Source: Mycobacterium stomatepiae (lineage in GTDB: Bacteria > Actinomycetota > Actinomycetes > Mycobacteriales > Mycobacteriaceae). From it: a stretch of 64,000 bases of DNA. The stretch is from the NCBI RefSeq assembly GCF_010731715.1, contig NZ_AP022587.1:186001-250000 (forward strand), written 5' to 3'. Shown here in pieces: positions 12,295 through 23,545 of this stretch. The notes beneath the pieces were generated by a model. The model saw only the letters and a list, made by a program, of their open reading frames with translations, did not search any database and was not told where the DNA came from. Every line of letters starts with the position of its first letter. Positions within the stretch are counted from its first letter, which is position 1. The translations under genes were made by a program, and so were the position numbers.

Positions 12295-12684
12295 ATGCAC
12301 AGCATCCAGATCGCCGACCAGGCCTATGTCGCCGCCGACGGCGCATTGGTCGGCGCCGCGATCGGCGATCAGTTGAGCTGGCAACGATGGTGGCCAGATC
12401 TGCGGCTACAGGTCGTCGAGGATCGCGCCGAAAAAGGAATCCGCTGGGCGGTCACCGGCGCGCTGACCGGCACCATGGAGGTCTGGCTGGAGCCGTCGCT
12501 GGACGGGGTGGTGCTGCACTATTTCCTGCACGCCGAACCGACTGGGGTGGCGGCCTGGGAGCTGGCCAAACTGAACCTGGCGAAAATGACGCACCGCCGC
12601 CGGGTGGCGGGAAAGAAAATGGCTTTCGAGGTCAAGACGACACTGGAACGGTCACGTCCGGTCGGTGTTTCTCCGGTAGTTTAA
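12295..12684 (+). CDS. SRPBCC-like polyketide cyclase/dehydrase family protein
   Basis: A 129-residue single-domain protein whose layout (ADQAYVAADGAL, SWQRWWPDL, LEPSLDGVVLHYFLHAEP) fits the START/SRPBCC lipid-binding fold. It corresponds to Rv2186c by position and sequence as I recall it. ATG 12295 (MHSIQIADQAYV) is chosen because the upstream extension to 12187 is Arg-rich and lacks conservation. The C-terminus RRRVAGKKMAFEVKTTLE is strongly basic. It is followed 105 bp later by a second SRPBCC protein on the same strand, so the two may have related ligands. No enzymatic function can be assigned. Confidence 0.85.
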   Translation: MHSIQIADQAYVAADGALVGAAIGDQLSWQRWWPDLRLQVVEDRAEKGIRWAVTGALTGTMEVWLEPSLDGVVLHYFLHAEPTGVAAWELAKLNLAKMTHRRRVAGKKMAFEVKTTLERSRPVGVSPVV

Positions 12685-12789
12685 CTCCGGTCAAGGTTCG
12701 CCCGGAGAGTACCGTTTCGGTCCGAAGGCGGGGTACTACCGGAGATGACCGGGGGTGGACCCCCTTGCGGGAGAGAAGGTAGCGGCCAG

Positions 12790-13227
12790 GTGGCGGAGAA
12801 GACGACCCAGACCATTCACATCGAGGCGGATCCCGGCACCGTGCTGGAGGTGATCGCCGACATCGATTCGTACCCGGACTGGATCTCGGAGTACAAGGAA
12901 GCCGAAGTGCAAGAGCGCGGCGCCGACGGCTACCCGAAGACCGTGCGATTCGTGATGGACGCGGGCATCATCAAGGACACCATGGTCATGTCCTACCAGT
13001 GGCCGGCGGATCACAAGTCGCTGAGCTGGACCCTGGTCTCCAGCTCGTTGCTGCGGTCGTTGGAAGGCTCATACCGGTTGGCGGCCAAGGGTTCTGGAAC
13101 CGATGTCACCTATGAACTCTCGGTCGATCTGGCTCTCCCGATGATCGGGTTGCTCAAACGCAAGGCCGAGCGCCGGCTGACCGATACCGCTCTAAAGGAT
13201 CTGAAGAAACGAGTCGAGGCTGAGTGA
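12790..13227 (+). CDS. SRPBCC family protein (TB16.3-like)
   Basis: A 145-residue helix-grip-fold protein homologous to the M. tuberculosis antigen TB16.3 (Rv2185c). It opens with TTQTIHIEADPGTVLEVIAD, has YPDWISEYKE and ends with a basic helix, KRKAERRLTDTALKDLKKRV. The fold usually binds hydrophobic ligands; the ligand here is unknown. The start GTG 12790 (VAEKTTQT) matches TB16.3 in length. The open frame reaches back to 12745, but that stretch is Gly-rich and unlikely to be translated. The stop overlaps the 5' end of the ArsA-like ATPase frame, so the two are probably translationally coupled. Confidence 0.9.
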   Translation: MAEKTTQTIHIEADPGTVLEVIADIDSYPDWISEYKEAEVQERGADGYPKTVRFVMDAGIIKDTMVMSYQWPADHKSLSWTLVSSSLLRSLEGSYRLAAKGSGTDVTYELSVDLALPMIGLLKRKAERRLTDTALKDLKKRVEAE

Positions 13228-14557
13228 GTCCGGTTCATCTACCCCTCCCCTTTCGGAGTCTTCTTCCGAGTCTTTTTCGGAGTCTTTTTCGAAGTCCTCT
13301 GCTAAGGCCCGAATCAGTCTCTTTGTTGGGAAGGGCGGGGTAGGAAAATCCACCCTCGCTTCTGCCACCGCGGTCTGTGACGCGATCGTGGGGCAGCGCG
13401 TGCTGGTGGTCTCAACCGACCAGGCGCACTCGCTGGGCGACGTGCTTGGCATCCCGGTCCCGCCGAGCGGTCGGGGCGAGCCGGTCCGGGTGCTGGCCGG
13501 CCTGGAAACCGGCGAGGCCACCGAGACGGGCAGCGGCTCGCTCGACGCGATGGCGCTCGACACCCTGGCCCTGCTCGAGGCCCGCTGGCACGAGGTGGTC
13601 ACCGCACTGGAGCGCCGGTTTCCCGAGTCCGAGCTGAGCAGCATTGCGCCCGAAGAACTCTCGGCGTTGCCGGGCATTCAGGAAGTGCTCGGTCTGCACG
13701 CCGTCGGCGAGCTCGCGGCTTCCGGACGCTGGGATCGGGTGGTCGTCGACTGCGCCTCCACCGCGGACGCGCTGCGCATGCTCACCCTGCCCGCCACGTT
13801 CGGCCTCTATGTCGAGCGCGCGTGGCCGCGCCATCGCCGGCTGTCCATCACCGCCGACGACGCCCGCTCGGCCGCGGTGGTGGAGCTGATCGAACGCATC
13901 AGCTCCAGCGTCGAGCGGCTCAGCGCACTGCTGACCGACGGCGAGACGGTGAGCGCGCACCTGGTGATGACACCCGAGCGAGTGGTGGCCGCCGAGGCGG
14001 TCCGGACGCTGGGCTCGCTGTCGCTGATGGGGGTGCGCGTCGAGGAGCTGATCATCAATCAGGTTCTCGTGGAAGACGAGTCGTATGAGTACCGCAACCT
14101 GCCCGAGCACCCGGCGTTCTACTGGTACGGCGAGCGCATCTCCGAGCAGCGCGCGGTGCTCGAGGAGCTCGATGCCACGATCGGTGACGTGGCGCTCGTG
14201 ATGACCCCACACTTGGCGGGCGAGCCGATCGGCCCGAAGGCGCTGGGCGGGTTGCTTGACAGTGCCCGTCTTCGGCGTGGAGCGGCGCCACCAGGACCGT
14301 TGCATCCTATTTTGGATCTCGAATCGGGGTCGGGACTTGGGTCGATATACCGGATGCGGTTAACGTTGCCCCAGCTCGACCCCGGATCGCTGTCGCTGGG
14401 TCGGGTGGACGACGACCTGATCATCAGCGCCGGCGGGTTGCGGCGCAGGGTTCGGCTGGCGTCCGTACTACGGCGCTGCACGGTGCTCGACGCGCATCTG
14501 CGGGGCGGTGAGCTGACAGTTCGTTTTCGACCAGATCCGGAGGTGTGGCCTAGGTGA
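13220..14557 (+). CDS. ArsA/GET3-like ATPase with unclear start codon
   Basis: P-loop ATPase of the anion-transporting/ArsA class. The deviant Walker A KGGVGKSTLASATAV lies about 45 residues from the frame's 5' end, with STDQAHSLGDVLG as switch I and VVVDCAST as Walker B. No ATG, GTG or TTG exists in this frame between the upstream TGA (13202) and the P-loop; the first canonical start, GTG 13388, would remove the P-loop. I therefore begin at CTG 13220 (reading SESGSSTPPLSES after it), which overlaps TB16.3 by 8 nt. The GTG at 13224 is in the wrong frame and reaches a TAG before the P-loop. An indel in one of the two T5 runs (about 13270-13290) is the alternative explanation. It is followed by a GTGA-coupled gene. 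Confidence 0.8.
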   Translation: MSESGSSTPPLSESSSESFSESFSKSSAKARISLFVGKGGVGKSTLASATAVCDAIVGQRVLVVSTDQAHSLGDVLGIPVPPSGRGEPVRVLAGLETGEATETGSGSLDAMALDTLALLEARWHEVVTALERRFPESELSSIAPEELSALPGIQEVLGLHAVGELAASGRWDRVVVDCASTADALRMLTLPATFGLYVERAWPRHRRLSITADDARSAAVVELIERISSSVERLSALLTDGETVSAHLVMTPERVVAAEAVRTLGSLSLMGVRVEELIINQVLVEDESYEYRNLPEHPAFYWYGERISEQRAVLEELDATIGDVALVMTPHLAGEPIGPKALGGLLDSARLRRGAAPPGPLHPILDLESGSGLGSIYRMRLTLPQLDPGSLSLGRVDDDLIISAGGLRRRVRLASVLRRCTVLDAHLRGGELTVRFRPDPEVWPR

Positions 14558-14949
14558 GCAAGGCACACCCCGATATCGGTCCGGAACTGCGCAAGCTCGC
14601 CGAGACGATTCTGAACGGGATCGACCCCGCCGTGCGCATGGCGGCTTCCTTGACCGGTGGCGATGGCCCCGGGACCGGCAAGTGCCAGCAGGTCTGGTGC
14701 CCGGTGTGCGCGCTGGCCGCGCTGGCGACCGGTGATCAGCATCCGCTGCTGACCGTGATCGCTGACCACAGCATCGCGTTGCTGGAGGTGATTCGCGCGA
14801 TCGTCAGTGACGTCGCTGACATCGACCGGTCGGCCCAGCCGCCTCCGGACGATCCGCCCGGCGGCGGCGCGCCGGCTGAGGACGGCTCGGCGGGCGCCGA
14901 CGCCGTGCGCACTCGCTACCAGCCGATCCCCGTGACAATTGAAGAATGA
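14554..14949 (+). CDS. Conserved hypothetical protein (Rv2183c-like)
   Basis: A 131-residue protein starting at GTG 14554, overlapping the ATPase stop as GTGA, so the two are coupled. A predicted helix near the start (PELRKLAETILNGID) is followed by a cysteine pair motif, CQQVWCPVCALAALA, which could bind metal. The C-terminal third is Pro/Gly-rich and acidic (PPPDDPPGGGAPAEDG) and likely disordered. I recognise no enzyme family. Its constant pairing with the ArsA-like ATPase suggests a shared task, possibly as its partner or cargo; this is inference from gene order only. Confidence 0.82.
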   Translation: MSKAHPDIGPELRKLAETILNGIDPAVRMAASLTGGDGPGTGKCQQVWCPVCALAALATGDQHPLLTVIADHSIALLEVIRAIVSDVADIDRSAQPPPDDPPGGGAPAEDGSAGADAVRTRYQPIPVTIEE

Positions 14950-15036
14950 TCCACAGGGGTTGAAAGTGGTCCGCTGGATCGCGGATGGGTACAGTTGGCG
15001 CAGAACACCGGCGGGTTTCGGGCGAAAGGGAGGGCC

Positions 15037-15774
15037 ATGTGGTACTGGCTGTTCAAGTACATCCTCCTCGGCCCGTTGCTGCAATTGCTGGGGCGGCCGA
15101 AAGTCGAAGGCCTGCAACACCTTCCAACCAACGGTCCGGCGATCCTGGCCAGTAACCACCTGGCGGTGATGGACAGCTTCTACTTGCCGTTGGTGGTGCG
15201 GCGGCGAATCACCTTCCTGGCGAAGTCCGAATATTTCACCGGCACCGGAATCAAGGGCTGGTTCAGCCGCTGGTTCTTCACCGCCGTCGGCCAGGTTCCG
15301 ATCGACCGCGCCAACGCCGACGCCGCGCAGGCCGCATTGGACACCGCCCGGCGGGTGCTTAGCGCGGGCAAGCTGCTGGGCATGTATCCCGAGGGCACCC
15401 GCTCGCCGGACGGCCGCCTGTACAAGGGCAAGACCGGCCTGGCCCGGCTGGCGCTGGAGACCGGCGTCCCGGTGATTCCGGTCGCGATGATCGGCACCGA
15501 CGTCGTCAATCCGCCGGGCACCACGATGCTGCGCTTCGGCAAGGTGACGGTCCGGTTCGGCAAACCGATGGACTTCTCCCGGTTCGACGGGCTGGCCGGC
15601 AACCGCTTCATCGAACGAGCCGTCGCCGACGAGGTCATCTACGAGCTGATGGGCCTGTCCGGTCAGGAGTACGTCGACGTGTACGCCGCAACCGTCAAGA
15701 ACCGCGGCAACGACTCGAACGGTCAGGGACCGGACGACGACGCCACTCGGATCCCCGAGACCGCTGCCGGCTAG
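15037..15774 (+). CDS. plsM: 1-acylglycerol-3-phosphate O-acyltransferase family protein (PlsM-like)
   Basis: Membrane-associated PlsC-type acyltransferase of 245 residues. The family motifs are present: NHLAVMD (NHxxxxD catalytic pair), the GQVPIDR block, MYPEGTRS, and [11 protein letters not shown]. It corresponds to Rv2182c, which I recall as PlsM, proposed to acylate the sn-2 position of glycerol phosphate in mycobacteria; that function is taken from the family. The start ATG 15037 ([12 protein letters not shown]) has GAAAGGGAGG upstream. Its TAG shares a CTAG tetramer with the stop of the convergent mptC. Confidence 0.9.
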   Translation: MWYWLFKYILLGPLLQLLGRPKVEGLQHLPTNGPAILASNHLAVMDSFYLPLVVRRRITFLAKSEYFTGTGIKGWFSRWFFTAVGQVPIDRANADAAQAALDTARRVLSAGKLLGMYPEGTRSPDGRLYKGKTGLARLALETGVPVIPVAMIGTDVVNPPGTTMLRFGKVTVRFGKPMDFSRFDGLAGNRFIERAVADEVIYELMGLSGQEYVDVYAATVKNRGNDSNGQGPDDDATRIPETAAG

Positions 15775-17084
15775 GTCGCGACGTTCGCGTCGCGCAGCAG
15801 CCGACGGCCGGCGTCGGACTCATTGCCCCCCTGGGCATCCCGAGTTCCGGCCCGCCCGGTGACCGTGAGTCCGGCCGTGACGATCACGGCCAGCGCCCAC
15901 CATACGTAGGACATCCCGAGCAGTTGATGCCACCAATTGGCGGTTTCCTCGTGGTGCTTGGGCATCAGCTCGAGCGGTGTCCAGTCGATCTCCAGCACCG
16001 CCACCCCGACGAGGGTGACCAGGGCCAGCGCGATGTTGCGGCGCCGCCAGCTCAGGATCATCGTCACCAGCAGCGTCGGCAGCACCCACACCCAATGGTG
16101 TGACCACGACACCGGCGACACCATCAACCCGAACAGGGCGACGCAGACGACCGCGAGCGTCGTTTCACCGACCCGCAACACCCGTCGCATCGCCCAGACG
16201 GTCAACGCGAGGACGGCCAGGCATAGGCCCAGCCACAGCAGGAAACGCAGGTGCTCGGAGAGCCCGATCCGGGCCAGCGCGCCCGCGATGTTCTGGTCGG
16301 TGTTCAGCGCCGCGGAACCGATCCGATCGGTGTGGTGCACGGTGTGCGTCCAGTACTCCCACGAGTCGCTCCACGCCAGGATGAAGCCGAGCAGCGTCGC
16401 CGAGGCGAACGAGATCACGGCCGTCAACGCAGTGCGGAAGTCGCGACGCACCAGGAAATAGAGCAGGAACACCGCAGGGGTGAGTTTGAGCGCGATGCCC
16501 AACCCCAGCAGCAGCCCGCGGGGCCAGGGCGTGCGGCGCGGCACGCAGTCGGCGATCACCAACGTCATCAGCACGACGTTGATCTGGCCGAAGGCGAAGT
16601 TCGAGGCGATGGGCTCCAGCCAGATCGAGGCCTGCGCGACGACGACCACCGCCAACCACCACCGCCTCAACCAGGCCGGACCGGGCACCACCGTCGAGGT
16701 GTTCCACACGTCGAGGCGGGTTAGCACGATCACCGTCGAGACGATCAGCAGCACCAGGGTCAGCACCGTGATCGCCACGCTGGCCGCCGGCATGTGCAGC
16801 CAGGCGAACGGGCAGAACACGATCGCGGCCAGCGGGGGATAGGTGAACGGCAGATTCAGCCCGATGGGTGTGTGGAACAACACGTCACCGGTGTAGAGCG
16901 GACGCCCGTCCAGCCAGGTCTGCCCGCCCATTTGATAGATGTCGATATCGATGCGGTACGGCGTGTGCGCAAACAGGCCGCAGGCCGTGTAACCCAGCGC
17001 CGCGGCGGCCACCAGCCACAACAAACACCACAACAACGCCCGCCCCGGTCGGCTGCCCACAACGGGCGCCTGCGAAATACTCAT
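15771..17084 (-). CDS. mptC: Alpha-(1-2)-mannosyltransferase of lipomannan/LAM (GT87 family)
   Basis: Polyprenol-phosphate-mannose-dependent GT-C transferase that adds the single alpha-1,2 mannose branches of lipomannan and LAM on the outer face of the membrane (Rv2181, also called MptC). The protein has 437 residues and about ten hydrophobic helices. The first periplasmic loop carries the acidic motif [11 protein letters not shown], where GT-C enzymes keep their catalytic Asp. The start ATG 17084 ([10 protein letters not shown]) is chosen over the long upstream open frame, which is the antisense shadow of the next gene. The divergent neighbour starts 91 bp away. The last codons overlap plsM. 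Confidence 0.92.
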   Translation of the reverse strand: MSISQAPVVGSRPGRALLWCLLWLVAAAALGYTACGLFAHTPYRIDIDIYQMGGQTWLDGRPLYTGDVLFHTPIGLNLPFTYPPLAAIVFCPFAWLHMPAASVAITVLTLVLLIVSTVIVLTRLDVWNTSTVVPGPAWLRRWWLAVVVVAQASIWLEPIASNFAFGQINVVLMTLVIADCVPRRTPWPRGLLLGLGIALKLTPAVFLLYFLVRRDFRTALTAVISFASATLLGFILAWSDSWEYWTHTVHHTDRIGSAALNTDQNIAGALARIGLSEHLRFLLWLGLCLAVLALTVWAMRRVLRVGETTLAVVCVALFGLMVSPVSWSHHWVWVLPTLLVTMILSWRRRNIALALVTLVGVAVLEIDWTPLELMPKHHEETANWWHQLLGMSYVWWALAVIVTAGLTVTGRAGTRDAQGGNESDAGRRLLRDANVAT

Positions 17085-17174
17085 GTCGCAGAACAGCGTA
17101 ATCGGTGTTCGCGACCGCCCGGCGCCGCAGCGCGGCTCCCGCGTCGCGGACAGGTGCGGGCGTAGGTTGCAAGC

Positions 17175-18065
17175 GTGTTGGGATGGTTCGCGCACAGAGT
17201 GGCCCACTGGTTCTCGCATGACATCGTCCACGGCGGCCGGCTTCCCCTGCTCTGCTGCCTGGTCGCCTTCATCCTCACCTTCTTCGTCACGCGAACTTTC
17301 GTGCGCTTCACCCGCCACCGTGTCGCCGCCGGACGCTCCGCCAGGTGGTGGCAGCCGCGCAATGTCCACATCGGGGGACTGCACATCCACCACGTGACGT
17401 TCGGGGTGGTGCTGGTGATGATCTCCGGGCTGACGCTGGTGACGCTGTCGGTCAACGGCAATGAGCCCGAAAACACAGTTGCTGCAATACTTTTCGGTAT
17501 CGGTGCCGCGCTGGTGTTCGACGAGTATGCGCTGATCCTGCACCTGTCCGACGTCTACTGGGAGCAGGACGGCCGTACCTCGGTGGACGCGGTATTCGCG
17601 GCCGTGGCGGTGGCCGGTCTGCTGATCATGGGGCTGCACCCGTTGATGTTTCTCTTCCCGTTCGCCCCCGGGGCGGTGTCGTCCACCTGGCACGCCGTGG
17701 TGGTCGGCGCGCTGGTGATGACGCTGCCGCTGGCGGTGGTGGTGCTGCTCAAGGGCAAAGTATGGACCGGCCTGCTCGGCATGTTCATCGTGGTCTTGCT
17801 GGTCATCGGGGCGATCCGGCTGTCGCGCCCGCACGCCCCGTGGGCCCGCTGGCGATACACCCGCCAGCCGGACAAGATGCGGCGCGCGCTGGCGCGGGAA
17901 CGCAAATGGCGCCGGCCCGTCGTGCAGGCCAAACTGTGGCTGCAGTGCGCGATCGCCGGCACGCCGCGCCTGCCCGACGACCGCCTGGTCGATGCCCAGC
18001 TCGACCACGACGTCCATCCGGCGCCGCCACCCGAGGGAACCGAGCCCATCCTGAACGGCGGCTAG
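17175..18065 (+). CDS. Conserved integral membrane protein (Rv2180c-like)
   Basis: A 296-residue membrane protein starting at GTG 17175. Hydrophobic segments are visible at about residues 25-45, 70-90, 100-120, 138-160, 168-190 and 195-215, and a basic, Trp-rich cytosolic tail ends the chain. The loop motif [16 protein letters not shown] contains four His and is the most distinctive element; it could bind a metal. [14 protein letters not shown] is also striking. I know no function for this family. It lies between mptC (divergent) and an RNase T-like gene 14 bp downstream on the same strand. Confidence 0.86.
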   Translation: MLGWFAHRVAHWFSHDIVHGGRLPLLCCLVAFILTFFVTRTFVRFTRHRVAAGRSARWWQPRNVHIGGLHIHHVTFGVVLVMISGLTLVTLSVNGNEPENTVAAILFGIGAALVFDEYALILHLSDVYWEQDGRTSVDAVFAAVAVAGLLIMGLHPLMFLFPFAPGAVSSTWHAVVVGALVMTLPLAVVVLLKGKVWTGLLGMFIVVLLVIGAIRLSRPHAPWARWRYTRQPDKMRRALARERKWRRPVVQAKLWLQCAIAGTPRLPDDRLVDAQLDHDVHPAPPPEGTEPILNGG

Positions 18066-18079
18066 CCTAGGCTTTATCG

Positions 18080-18595
18080 GTGCGGTACTTCTACGACACC
18101 GAGTTCATCGAGGACGGCCGCACCATTGAGCTGGTCTCGATCGGGGTGGTCGCCGAAGACGGCCGCGAGTACTACGCCGTGTCCACCGAATTCGATCCGG
18201 AGCGCGCCGGAGCCTGGGTGCGCGCCAACGTTTTGCCCAAGCTGCCGCCGCCCGCCTCCCAACTGTGGCGCTCGCGCAAGCAGATTCGCCACGACCTGGA
18301 GGATTTCTTCGGCATCTCCGGCGGCCAGGCCGCCGAGCCGATCGAGCTCTGGGCCTGGGTGGCGGCCTACGACCACGTTGCGTTGTGCCAACTGTGGGGG
18401 CCGATGCCGGGACTGCCGAAGGCGATACCGCGCTTCACCCGGGAGCTGCGCCAACTCTGGGAGGACCGGGGCTCGCCGCGGTTGCCGCCGCGGCACCGCG
18501 ACGTCCACGACGCGCTGGTCGATGCCCGCGATCAGATGCGCCGATTCAGGCTGATAGTGTCCGGCGACGATGCGGGCGCGCAAGCGACCCGTTAA
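18080..18595 (+). CDS. 3'-5' exoribonuclease, RNase T-like DEDDh
   Basis: Cytoplasmic 3'-5' exonuclease of 171 residues, homologous to Rv2179c, which I recall as a structurally characterised RNase T-superfamily enzyme. The first motif YDTEFIEDG gives the initial Asp and Glu, [12 protein letters not shown] carries the second Asp, and [14 protein letters not shown] carries the His and the final Asp. This is all four metal-binding acidic residues plus the general base. The start is GTG 18080, 14 bp after the membrane protein. RNA rather than DNA as substrate is taken from the homologue. Confidence 0.92.
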   Translation: MRYFYDTEFIEDGRTIELVSIGVVAEDGREYYAVSTEFDPERAGAWVRANVLPKLPPPASQLWRSRKQIRHDLEDFFGISGGQAAEPIELWAWVAAYDHVALCQLWGPMPGLPKAIPRFTRELRQLWEDRGSPRLPPRHRDVHDALVDARDQMRRFRLIVSGDDAGAQATR

Positions 18596-18599
18596 GCAG

Positions 18600-18617
18600 C
18601 CCCGGCCCGAGCCGGGG
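18600..18617 (+). terminator. GC-rich hairpin between the RNase gene and aroG
   Basis: A perfect 7-bp stem CCCCGGC / GCCGGGG with the tetraloop CCGA starts 5 nt after the RNase stop. There is no U-tract, so it is either a weak or factor-assisted terminator or simply a processing structure. It separates the RNase gene from aroG, which starts at 18680. Confidence 0.45.
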
Positions 18618-18637
18618 TGCCGGCCCGGGGTGCATGA

Positions 18638-21507
<2,870 letters not shown>

Positions 21508-21528
21508 GCAGCAGTACGCTACACCAAA

Positions 21529-21570
21529 ATTAAGAAAATTAAGCGATTCGTGAGGCGATATTAAGAATCG
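21529..21570. promoter_or_regulatory. Repeat-rich segment upstream of the FAD oxidoreductase
   Basis: Three ATTAAG hexamers lie at 21529, 21538 and 21560, and an inverted repeat CGATTC (21544-21549) / GAATCG (21565-21570) encloses 15 bp. The segment is AT-rich in a GC-rich genome and sits 22-63 bp before the oxidoreductase start on the minus strand, where promoter and operator are expected. The rest of the 306-bp gap to the PPE gene shows no convincing ORF; the TetR-type box at 21763 is listed separately. Confidence 0.45.
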
Positions 21571-21762
21571 TGTCGCGAGCGTGACCTCCTGTCGGCAGCT
21601 CGTCCCGGGGGAGTTATGCGGTGGTGGCGCCGGTCCGCCACCAGGGCGCGAAGCCGGGTCATGTCTTGGAGCCGATCCGCCGGCGCTGCTGTCACGCAGC
21701 GTTTACGTCCATTTGCTGGTTTCTGAATACTATCGGCGCTATTCTCTCGCTGTTGAAAAAAT

Positions 21763-21780
21763 ATTCAATGGCGGTTGAAA
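21763..21780. promoter_or_regulatory. Predicted TetR operator, copy 1 (PPE promoter)
   Basis: ATTCAATGGCGGTTGAAA contains inverted half-sites TTCAA and TTGAA separated by 6 bp, the same spacing as at 23390 and 25309. It lies 33 bp before the PPE start codon. An adjoining TTGAA (21753-21757) forms a second, outward-facing pairing with the left half-site. Assignment to the TetR protein at 24658 is inference from the shared motif. Confidence 0.6.
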
Positions 21781-21813
21781 TAAGCGCCGCCGTCCGTGAA
21801 GAGGGCTGACGAC

Positions 21814-23028
21814 ATGGACTTTGCGTTGCTACCTCCAGAGGTCAACTCCGGGCTCATGTATGCAGGACCCGGGGCAGGTCCGATGCTGGCAGCCGCCGCG
21901 GGTTGGGACGCGTTGGCCGCCCAGCTGGAGTCGACCGCCAGCGGCTACGCGGCCGAGCTGGCCGGATTGATCGGTCACGCGTGGTCCGGCCCGTCGTCGC
22001 AGCTGATGATCGCCGCGGCCACGCCGTATGTCGACTGGTTGTCTGCTGCGGCTGCGCAGACCGCACAGGCCGGGGTACAGGCCTACGCGGCGGCGGCGTC
22101 TTATGAGGTGGCGTTTGCGATGACGGTGCCCCCGCCGGTGATCGCGGCCAACCGGGCGCAGCTAATCGCGCTGATCGCTACCAATTTCTTCGGACAAAAC
22201 ACCCCGGCGATCGCGGCCACCGAAACGCAGTACATGCAGATGTGGGTGCAAGACGCCACCGCCATGTACGGCTATGCGGCCGACTCCGAAGTCGCCAGCA
22301 CCCTGACCTCCTTTGACGAACCGCCACAGACCACCAACGCGGCAGGCCGCGACGCCCAGCCGCAGTCGGTGACGCAGGCCACCGGCAACGCCACACGGCA
22401 GCTGGCCTCGGCCGACGCCACGATGCACACTCTCAACTCCCCTAGCGCCGACTCGGCCGTGCCTGTCGCTCCGGGTCAAACTGTGGCCGCCCCGCCGGGC
22501 AGCACCATCGCCATCGGCACCGACACGGGCATGTACGTCAACAGTGGCTCGATCACGATTACCGGCCCCGGCACTAACCTCATCAGCTTCGGCAGCGTAA
22601 TTGTCAACCCCGGCAGCACAATTCACACGATTATCGACTGTTCCGAGGGCGGTGTGCTGATCCCTGGCGGCGTCGACGTCACTGCCGACTCCAGCCCGCT
22701 CATCCTGACCCCCGGGTCCTTCCAGGAGGTTCTGGTCACCCTTGTCAACGGCTCCGCCACACTCCCCGTGGTGGGCGCGCAACAGGTCGCCGTCCAAACA
22801 ATCGGGAACGCCGCCACCGCCATCGCCGGGCCCGCCGGCGCGTCCATCACCAACGTCTTCGGCGCGGTCACCGTCGCCACCGCTACTCCCATCCCAGGTT
22901 CGTCGAGCGCATTGGGGGCGCCTGCAATTGGGGGGCTGGCTGCGCCAGGCCTGGCGGGTGCCGCGGGAATTCAGCCGCAGCTCAACGTGGATGCGCTGAT
23001 GGAGTGGGCACAAACCGCTTCCGGTTGA
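21814..23028 (+). CDS. PPE family protein
   Basis: A 404-residue PPE protein starting at ATG 21814. The N-terminal domain carries [18 protein letters not shown], the W-x-G turn HAWSGPSS, and the helical PPE core to about residue 175 ([14 protein letters not shown] region, [10 protein letters not shown]). A Gly/Ser/Thr-rich C-terminal domain follows, with beta-type repeats such as [20 protein letters not shown] and PGSTIHTII. No PE partner is adjacent, and neither the SVP nor the PPW motif is seen, so it is an orphan of unclear subfamily. PPE proteins are exported by ESX systems. The operator copy upstream suggests it is controlled with the methyltransferase locus. Confidence 0.92.
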   Translation: MDFALLPPEVNSGLMYAGPGAGPMLAAAAGWDALAAQLESTASGYAAELAGLIGHAWSGPSSQLMIAAATPYVDWLSAAAAQTAQAGVQAYAAAASYEVAFAMTVPPPVIAANRAQLIALIATNFFGQNTPAIAATETQYMQMWVQDATAMYGYAADSEVASTLTSFDEPPQTTNAAGRDAQPQSVTQATGNATRQLASADATMHTLNSPSADSAVPVAPGQTVAAPPGSTIAIGTDTGMYVNSGSITITGPGTNLISFGSVIVNPGSTIHTIIDCSEGGVLIPGGVDVTADSSPLILTPGSFQEVLVTLVNGSATLPVVGAQQVAVQTIGNAATAIAGPAGASITNVFGAVTVATATPIPGSSSALGAPAIGGLAAPGLAGAAGIQPQLNVDALMEWAQTASG

Positions 23029-23030
23029 GA

Positions 23031-23110
23031 GATCGGGCGTATCGAACGCCTTGTTTGCGATGACTCACCGATGGCGAGAAGGCTCGCGCCCGATAGCTGA
23101 ACGCCCGATC
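23031..23110. repeat. Long-range inverted repeat after the PPE gene
   Basis: GATCGGGCGT (23031-23040) and ACGCCCGATC (23101-23110) are perfect 10-bp inverted arms around 60 bp, starting 3 nt after the PPE stop. It could form a structured 3' end or act as a terminator, but no U-tract follows. The remaining sequence to 23215 shows no convincing gene. Confidence 0.5.
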
Positions 23111-23215
23111 GATAGGGGTGTGCGGCCCGCTCGGCGCGGGGCACCGCAGGGCGAGCCAGGCGTTGGCTGCGCGCGATATACGAAGTCCCGCTTAGGCATT
23201 CGCCACGGCGCAGCC

Positions 23216-23350
23216 TTACCCGGCCGCGACCCCAAGGGGTGGTTCGACACTGGCCGCGGGAACGCATCCGGTCGCGGTTGCGGCGGTGAAGGCGAGGATC
23301 GCCGCGACGACGACCTTGGTGGCTAGGCGTGACATGACGACTCCGTTCAT
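23216..23350 (-). CDS. Small exported peptide, possible lipoprotein (44 residues)
   Basis: A short gene on the minus strand from ATG 23350 to TAA at 23216, with AAGGA 5 nt before the start. An internal ATG at 23335 would give 39 residues. The product has a basic start (MSRLATK), a hydrophobic Ala/Val-rich core (VVVAAILAFTAATA) and then TGCVPAAS, which looks like a signal peptide with a weak lipobox, leaving a mature peptide of only about 16 residues. It is divergent from the methyltransferase, and the best operator copy (23390) lies 40 bp upstream. I recognise no homologue. The real gene call rests on the ribosome site, the signal peptide shape and the operator. Confidence 0.62.
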   Translation of the reverse strand: MNGVVMSRLATKVVVAAILAFTAATATGCVPAASVEPPLGVAAG

Positions 23351-23389
23351 CTGGTCCTTTGGCAGAACTGTAGCCGGATCGCCCGACTA

Positions 23390-23407
23390 TTTCAATAAGC
23401 ATTGAAA
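23390..23407. promoter_or_regulatory. Predicted TetR operator, copy 2 (small peptide/methyltransferase promoters)
   Basis: TTTCAATAAGCATTGAAA is a perfect palindrome apart from its central AAGC, and the symmetry extends to 9-bp arms (23388-23409). It lies 40 bp upstream of the divergent small exported peptide and 139 bp upstream of the methyltransferase. It is the most symmetric of the three copies. Confidence 0.65.
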
Positions 23408-23545
23408 TAAGGAAAGTTTGCGGGCATAGTTGCCGCGTAGAGAGGCGACCGGTCGCGCAGCAGGACTGCCCGGGTGAGCAAGTATCTTTAGGCGCGTCGG
23501 CGCCCAGCGTGGCGACGATGAGCGAGAAAGAAAGTAGGTAGTCAC

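Noticed and set aside
13224..13340. GTG at 13224 as start of the ArsA-like ATPase
   Set aside because: It is in a different frame from the P-loop and reaches a TAG within about 40 codons.
17085..18017. Upstream extension of the mptC frame to 748 residues
   Set aside because: The extra part is antisense to the Rv2180c-like membrane protein and shows no similarity; a membrane-protein-like start exists at 17084.
21581..21809. Two short plus-strand frames upstream of the PPE gene
   Set aside because: Weak starts, no family similarity, and they overlap the promoter and operator region.
23051..23326. 91-codon plus-strand frame after the PPE gene
   Set aside because: Arg/Gly-rich shadow composition, and it overlaps the better-supported small exported peptide on the other strand.
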